Made by a program: the position numbers and the translations under genes. This document shows positions 61,401 through 64,000 of a stretch of DNA of 64,000 nucleotides, piece by piece. The first letter of the stretch is position 1; every line of letters starts with the position of its first letter. The stretch is from Taeniopygia guttata (lineage: Eukaryota; Chordata; Aves; Passeriformes; Estrildidae). Where the stretch lies: contig NC_133063.1 of the NCBI RefSeq assembly GCF_048771995.1, forward strand, positions 23,401,810 through 23,465,809. Reading direction: 5' to 3'. A model generated the notes under the pieces. It was given only the letters and a program-made list of their open reading frames with translations. It had not been told where the DNA came from and searched no databases.

Positions 61401-63518
61401 TGTGATTTGAAAAAAAAATTGTGTTTATTTTTTTCCTCCTTTACTCCTAGATTGTAAAATGCAAATATTTGCAGGATTTGCTGGCTCATTTCTTCATGTT
61501 CTTTTCTTCTAGAAGAGAAGTCTATGGTATTCTTAAAGCTGAAGGAATTTTACTTCCTCGCTATGCAGTTCTGAACCGTGATCCAAACAATCCCCAAGGT
61601 AAAAAGAACAGAGAAAAAATATCAACCATTAGCATTTCAGTGGAGAGCAGTATGGACATAGTGGAAAGATAAATTTCACTGCCTAGACAATTCATTTTTG
61701 CAGTTTGATTTCTATGCCAGCATTTCAAGATTTGTTGTGGATTGACCTCTACTGGCTGTGAGGTGCACTAAGTGAAAAAGAAAAGAGGTTGAGGTTGTGT
61801 AAGCACTGTTCAGCATTAACAAAAACATCAGGACATTTTTGTCACAAGTTCAACACATAGCACCATACCAGCTACTGTCAAAAAAATTAGCTCCATCCCA
61901 GCCAAAGGCAGTACAAGTATGCAACTGAGAAGTATGATTCTGACACCATACATCTTACAGACATCATAGAATAACTAGAATATAAGGGCCTCCTTACTCA
62001 AGCTGAGCTTCTAATATGTCTCTAAACAGCAGCATTTAGGATATTATATTAATCACAATTATTAGTAATTTTCCTTAGGAAAGTAATATTGATAGAATCA
62101 AGTCAGGCTATTGAATTATTCCCCTTCTGAGTATAAGCAGCCATACTTGAAATCTGTTCTAGGTATATCTGCAGATGCTGTACTATGAATATAAATTGGA
62201 ATTAATTTTTTGGGTAGCTGCAAAATAAAATGAATTTTTCTACTAAAATGAAGACTTCAAGCAACAGTAAGAGATTGCAATGACAGGTCAAGGGAATTTT
62301 GCATTAAAATGTCTGTGTGATCTAGGGAAAAATGAGACTTTTATGCTTCAAAAATGAAATTAAAGCTGCTGCTTGCAATTAACCAGTATTGAATACCAGG
62401 TTCGTGATTGCTGATACCAGAGGACCTAATTTTATGTGCAGGGTGCATCAATCACACAGTATGAGACAGTTTTAACTCTATGGAAGGTGACTGTAGCATC
62501 TAACACCACACTGTGTGTACTGTTCACCTGCCAGCTCCCTGATATTTCAGAGAAAGGCACTGAAAAAAAAGACAAATAGCACTTCCCTCTCTTCAAAACA
62601 CTTCAAATATACCATCTGATGCACCTTATGCACCTGCAGGAGAAAATTTCCTATCTGACGCTGGGGGAATCAACAGTAATTCCGGAACATAGTATTTAAA
62701 TAACATAATACAGACATGGTTCAGCAAAAATATACTGCATGTGAACATCAGTCATTGTGCAGTCAGTAAAAATCAGAAAAACAAAGATATAATAGAATAT
62801 TATTATTTCAACCTGCAAATTAATGTAGATCTCTTAATAATTGTGTGCCATTTGTATGCTGTTACAACTCTATTCTTTGCACTTTGTTCTATTCTTTGTT
62901 CTTCAGAATGCAACTTGATTGAAGGAGAAGATCATGTAGAAGTGAATGGAGAAATTTTCCAGAAGCCCTTTGTAGAAAAGCCAGTTAGTGCTGAGGACCA
63001 CAATGTTTACATTTATTATCCAACATCTGCTGGGGGCGGAAGCCAGAGGCTCTTTCGAAAGGTGAGGTTATGGTACTAAAGCTATTGAAAAGCTTTAGGT
63101 GTCTAACAGGATTGCAGAGTAATCATGTCGTGTCCTGCTTGCTTAGGAATAGAGAAATCAGAGAAATTTCAGTAGAACATATAGATTGAATAAAAGCCTA
63201 TGTTTCTTTCAGTAGATGATTAGCTACTGCAGATTCTTAGCACACACCATGAATGTACTTCTAGAATCTTCCAAAAATCTTTTGGCAATGGTCAAAAGTT
63301 TGCTTCATTTGGTACATGAAATGTTTTCTCAGTACAAGTGTGTTATTTTAGGTAGTTTCAAAATTTCTTAAGCAGTACTCTTTGAATTTTTTTTAATGGA
63401 AAAATACATCTTCCAGATTGGCAGCCGGAGCAGTGTTTATTCTCCTGAAAGCAGTGTGAGGAAAACAGGTTCTTATATTTATGAGGAATTCATGCCTACA
63501 GATGGAACTGATGTGAAG
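58310..63518 (+). CDS. PPIP5K2: PPIP5K2, diphosphoinositol pentakisphosphate kinase 2 (N-terminal part)
   Basis: This is a VIP1-type kinase that phosphorylates InsP6 and 5-InsP7 to make inositol pyrophosphates in the cytosol. Six coding exons (144, 196, 91, 86, 155 and 102 bp) give the first 258 residues of a protein of about 1,200-1,250, so the gene runs out of the window. After a variable acidic start come [20 protein letters not shown], the [20 protein letters not shown] stretch, then [33 protein letters not shown] and [10 protein letters not shown], which belong to the ATP-grasp kinase domain and match human PPIP5K2 almost exactly. Lysines and the His of the nucleotide/substrate site ([16 protein letters not shown]) are kept. 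The phosphatase-like C-terminal domain is outside. The start ATG at 58310 has A at -3. The N-terminus is about six residues longer than the human one. Confidence 0.96.
58454..59945 (+). other. PPIP5K2 intron 2
   Basis: 1.5 kb AT-rich intron; nothing recognised. Confidence 0.8.
59946..60141 (+). CDS. PPIP5K2: PPIP5K2 exon 3
   Basis: 196 bp after cctttctag, donor gtaaat. Encodes [20 protein letters not shown] through [18 protein letters not shown] and [10 protein letters not shown]. Confidence 0.96.
60142..60479 (+). other. PPIP5K2 intron 3
   Basis: 338 bp intron; nothing recognised. Confidence 0.85.
60480..60570 (+). CDS. PPIP5K2: PPIP5K2 exon 4
   Basis: 91 bp after acattttag, donor gtaaat. 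Encodes [20 protein letters not shown] and LNMQYHIQD. Confidence 0.96.
60571..61512 (+). other. PPIP5K2 intron 4
   Basis: 0.94 kb intron holding a CR1 tail fragment near its 5' end. Confidence 0.8.
60644..60745 (+). mobile_element. CR1 LINE 3' tail fragment
   Basis: About 100 bp: TGTCCCTGCCCATGGTGGAG, GGTTTGGAATTAGATGATTT, CAAACCATCCTGTGATTCCA. This is the CR1 3' end with its ATTCYATG-type terminal repeat. Confidence 0.85.
61513..61598 (+). CDS. PPIP5K2: PPIP5K2 exon 5
   Basis: 86 bp after ttttcttctag, donor gtaaaa. Encodes [20 protein letters not shown] and NRDPNNPQ. Confidence 0.96.
61599..62906 (+). other. PPIP5K2 intron 5
   Basis: 1.3 kb intron; nothing recognised. Confidence 0.8.
62907..63061 (+). 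CDS. PPIP5K2: PPIP5K2 exon 6
   Basis: 155 bp after tgttcttcag, donor gtgagg. Encodes [40 protein letters not shown] and QRLFRK, with kinase-site residues. Confidence 0.97.
63062..63416 (+). other. PPIP5K2 intron 6
   Basis: 355 bp intron; nothing recognised. Confidence 0.85.
63417..63518 (+). CDS. PPIP5K2: PPIP5K2 exon 7
   Basis: 102 bp after atcttccag, donor gtatga. Encodes [20 protein letters not shown] and [14 protein letters not shown]. Last exon in the window. Confidence 0.97.
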
Positions 63519-64000
63519 GTATGACAACGGCACATTCTTATTTATATTTAGAACAATCAAATGCTCAAAGAACTTGTCAGTTTTAAATCTTGGTTAAGGA
63601 TTAATTTTAATTGAGTCTTAATACAGCTCATAAGTAAAAAATGCAATTCTGATTCTAGCTAAACATAGTACTTGCAATGTAGAGCAGCTGTGCTTGTATT
63701 GTTAGAATCAAGTGCTGGAGGCTTGCTACCCAGTATATCGTCTTTCTTTTTTTGTATTGTATTAGTGCCAGAATGGCATCTTCTTTCCTGTGCTAACAGG
63801 CACACCCAGATACTTTATCTGAAGGTTAAAGGTTACAAAGAAGTCTAATTGAAGTGGATTTTAGTATGCCAATAAGCAAAAGTTACTTGCTAAAATTTTA
63901 TGGAGTCAAAGAAAAGAACCTTTGTGGACCTTATCTGTAATAATTTTCACTCTTTTGTTCATTTAGATTCTTAACAGAGGTATTAGGTACCATAAGAGAA
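63519..64000 (+). other. PPIP5K2 intron 7 (to window edge)
   Basis: AT-rich intron start; no further exon recognised before the window ends. Confidence 0.8.

Noticed and set aside
1..64000. Prokaryote-type systems (operons, CRISPR, toxin-antitoxin, phage), tRNA and rRNA genes
   Set aside because: The DNA is vertebrate nuclear sequence with spliced genes. No RNA-gene fold or CRISPR-like spaced repeat was seen.

Overview
The window is nuclear DNA of a vertebrate, almost certainly a bird and probably a songbird. The evidence is split genes with GT-AG introns, an AT-rich background with one sharp CpG island, several chicken-repeat-1 (CR1) LINE fragments, an ERVL-type solo LTR, and the gene order PAM - GIN1 - PPIP5K2, which is the order on human 5q21. 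From general knowledge, this block is expected on the avian Z chromosome; the sequence itself does not show that.

Layout. (1) Bases 1 to about 31.8 kb, + strand: the 3' part of PAM (peptidylglycine alpha-amidating monooxygenase). It holds the linker after the PHM domain, the complete PAL domain, the membrane-spanning exon and the cytosolic tail. The PHM exons lie upstream of the window. (2) About 31.8-38.2 kb: intergenic, with one CR1 copy and no gene recognised. (3) About 38.2-48.7 kb, - strand: GIN1, a domesticated Ty3/gypsy-type integrase, complete in seven coding exons (527 codons). (4) About 48.3-49.2 kb: a CpG island that looks like a shared bidirectional promoter for GIN1 (leftward) and PPIP5K2 (rightward). 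(5) About 48.7-64 kb, + strand: the 5' part of PPIP5K2 (inositol pyrophosphate kinase), covering a non-coding first exon, a 9.3 kb repeat-rich first intron, and six coding exons for the first 258 residues. The gene continues past the window.

The three genes do not form a pathway. PAM amidates secreted peptides in the secretory route, PPIP5K2 makes inositol pyrophosphates in the cytosol, and GIN1 has no known biochemical role. GIN1 and PPIP5K2 are linked by their head-to-head promoter.

The most notable observation is a local tandem duplication in PAM (about 270-840). It yields two 72-bp exons of the same phase, both open and both with splice sites, encoding two versions of the acidic linker between PHM and exon A. 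Also notable are a GIN1 integrase with an altered DDE triad (first Asp is Glu; 33-residue instead of 35-residue spacing), a perfect 74-copy TTCCC array in PPIP5K2 intron 1, and a solo LTR with an intact 5-bp target duplication. I saw no wholly unknown system. All exon limits were read by eye from homology and splice sites.
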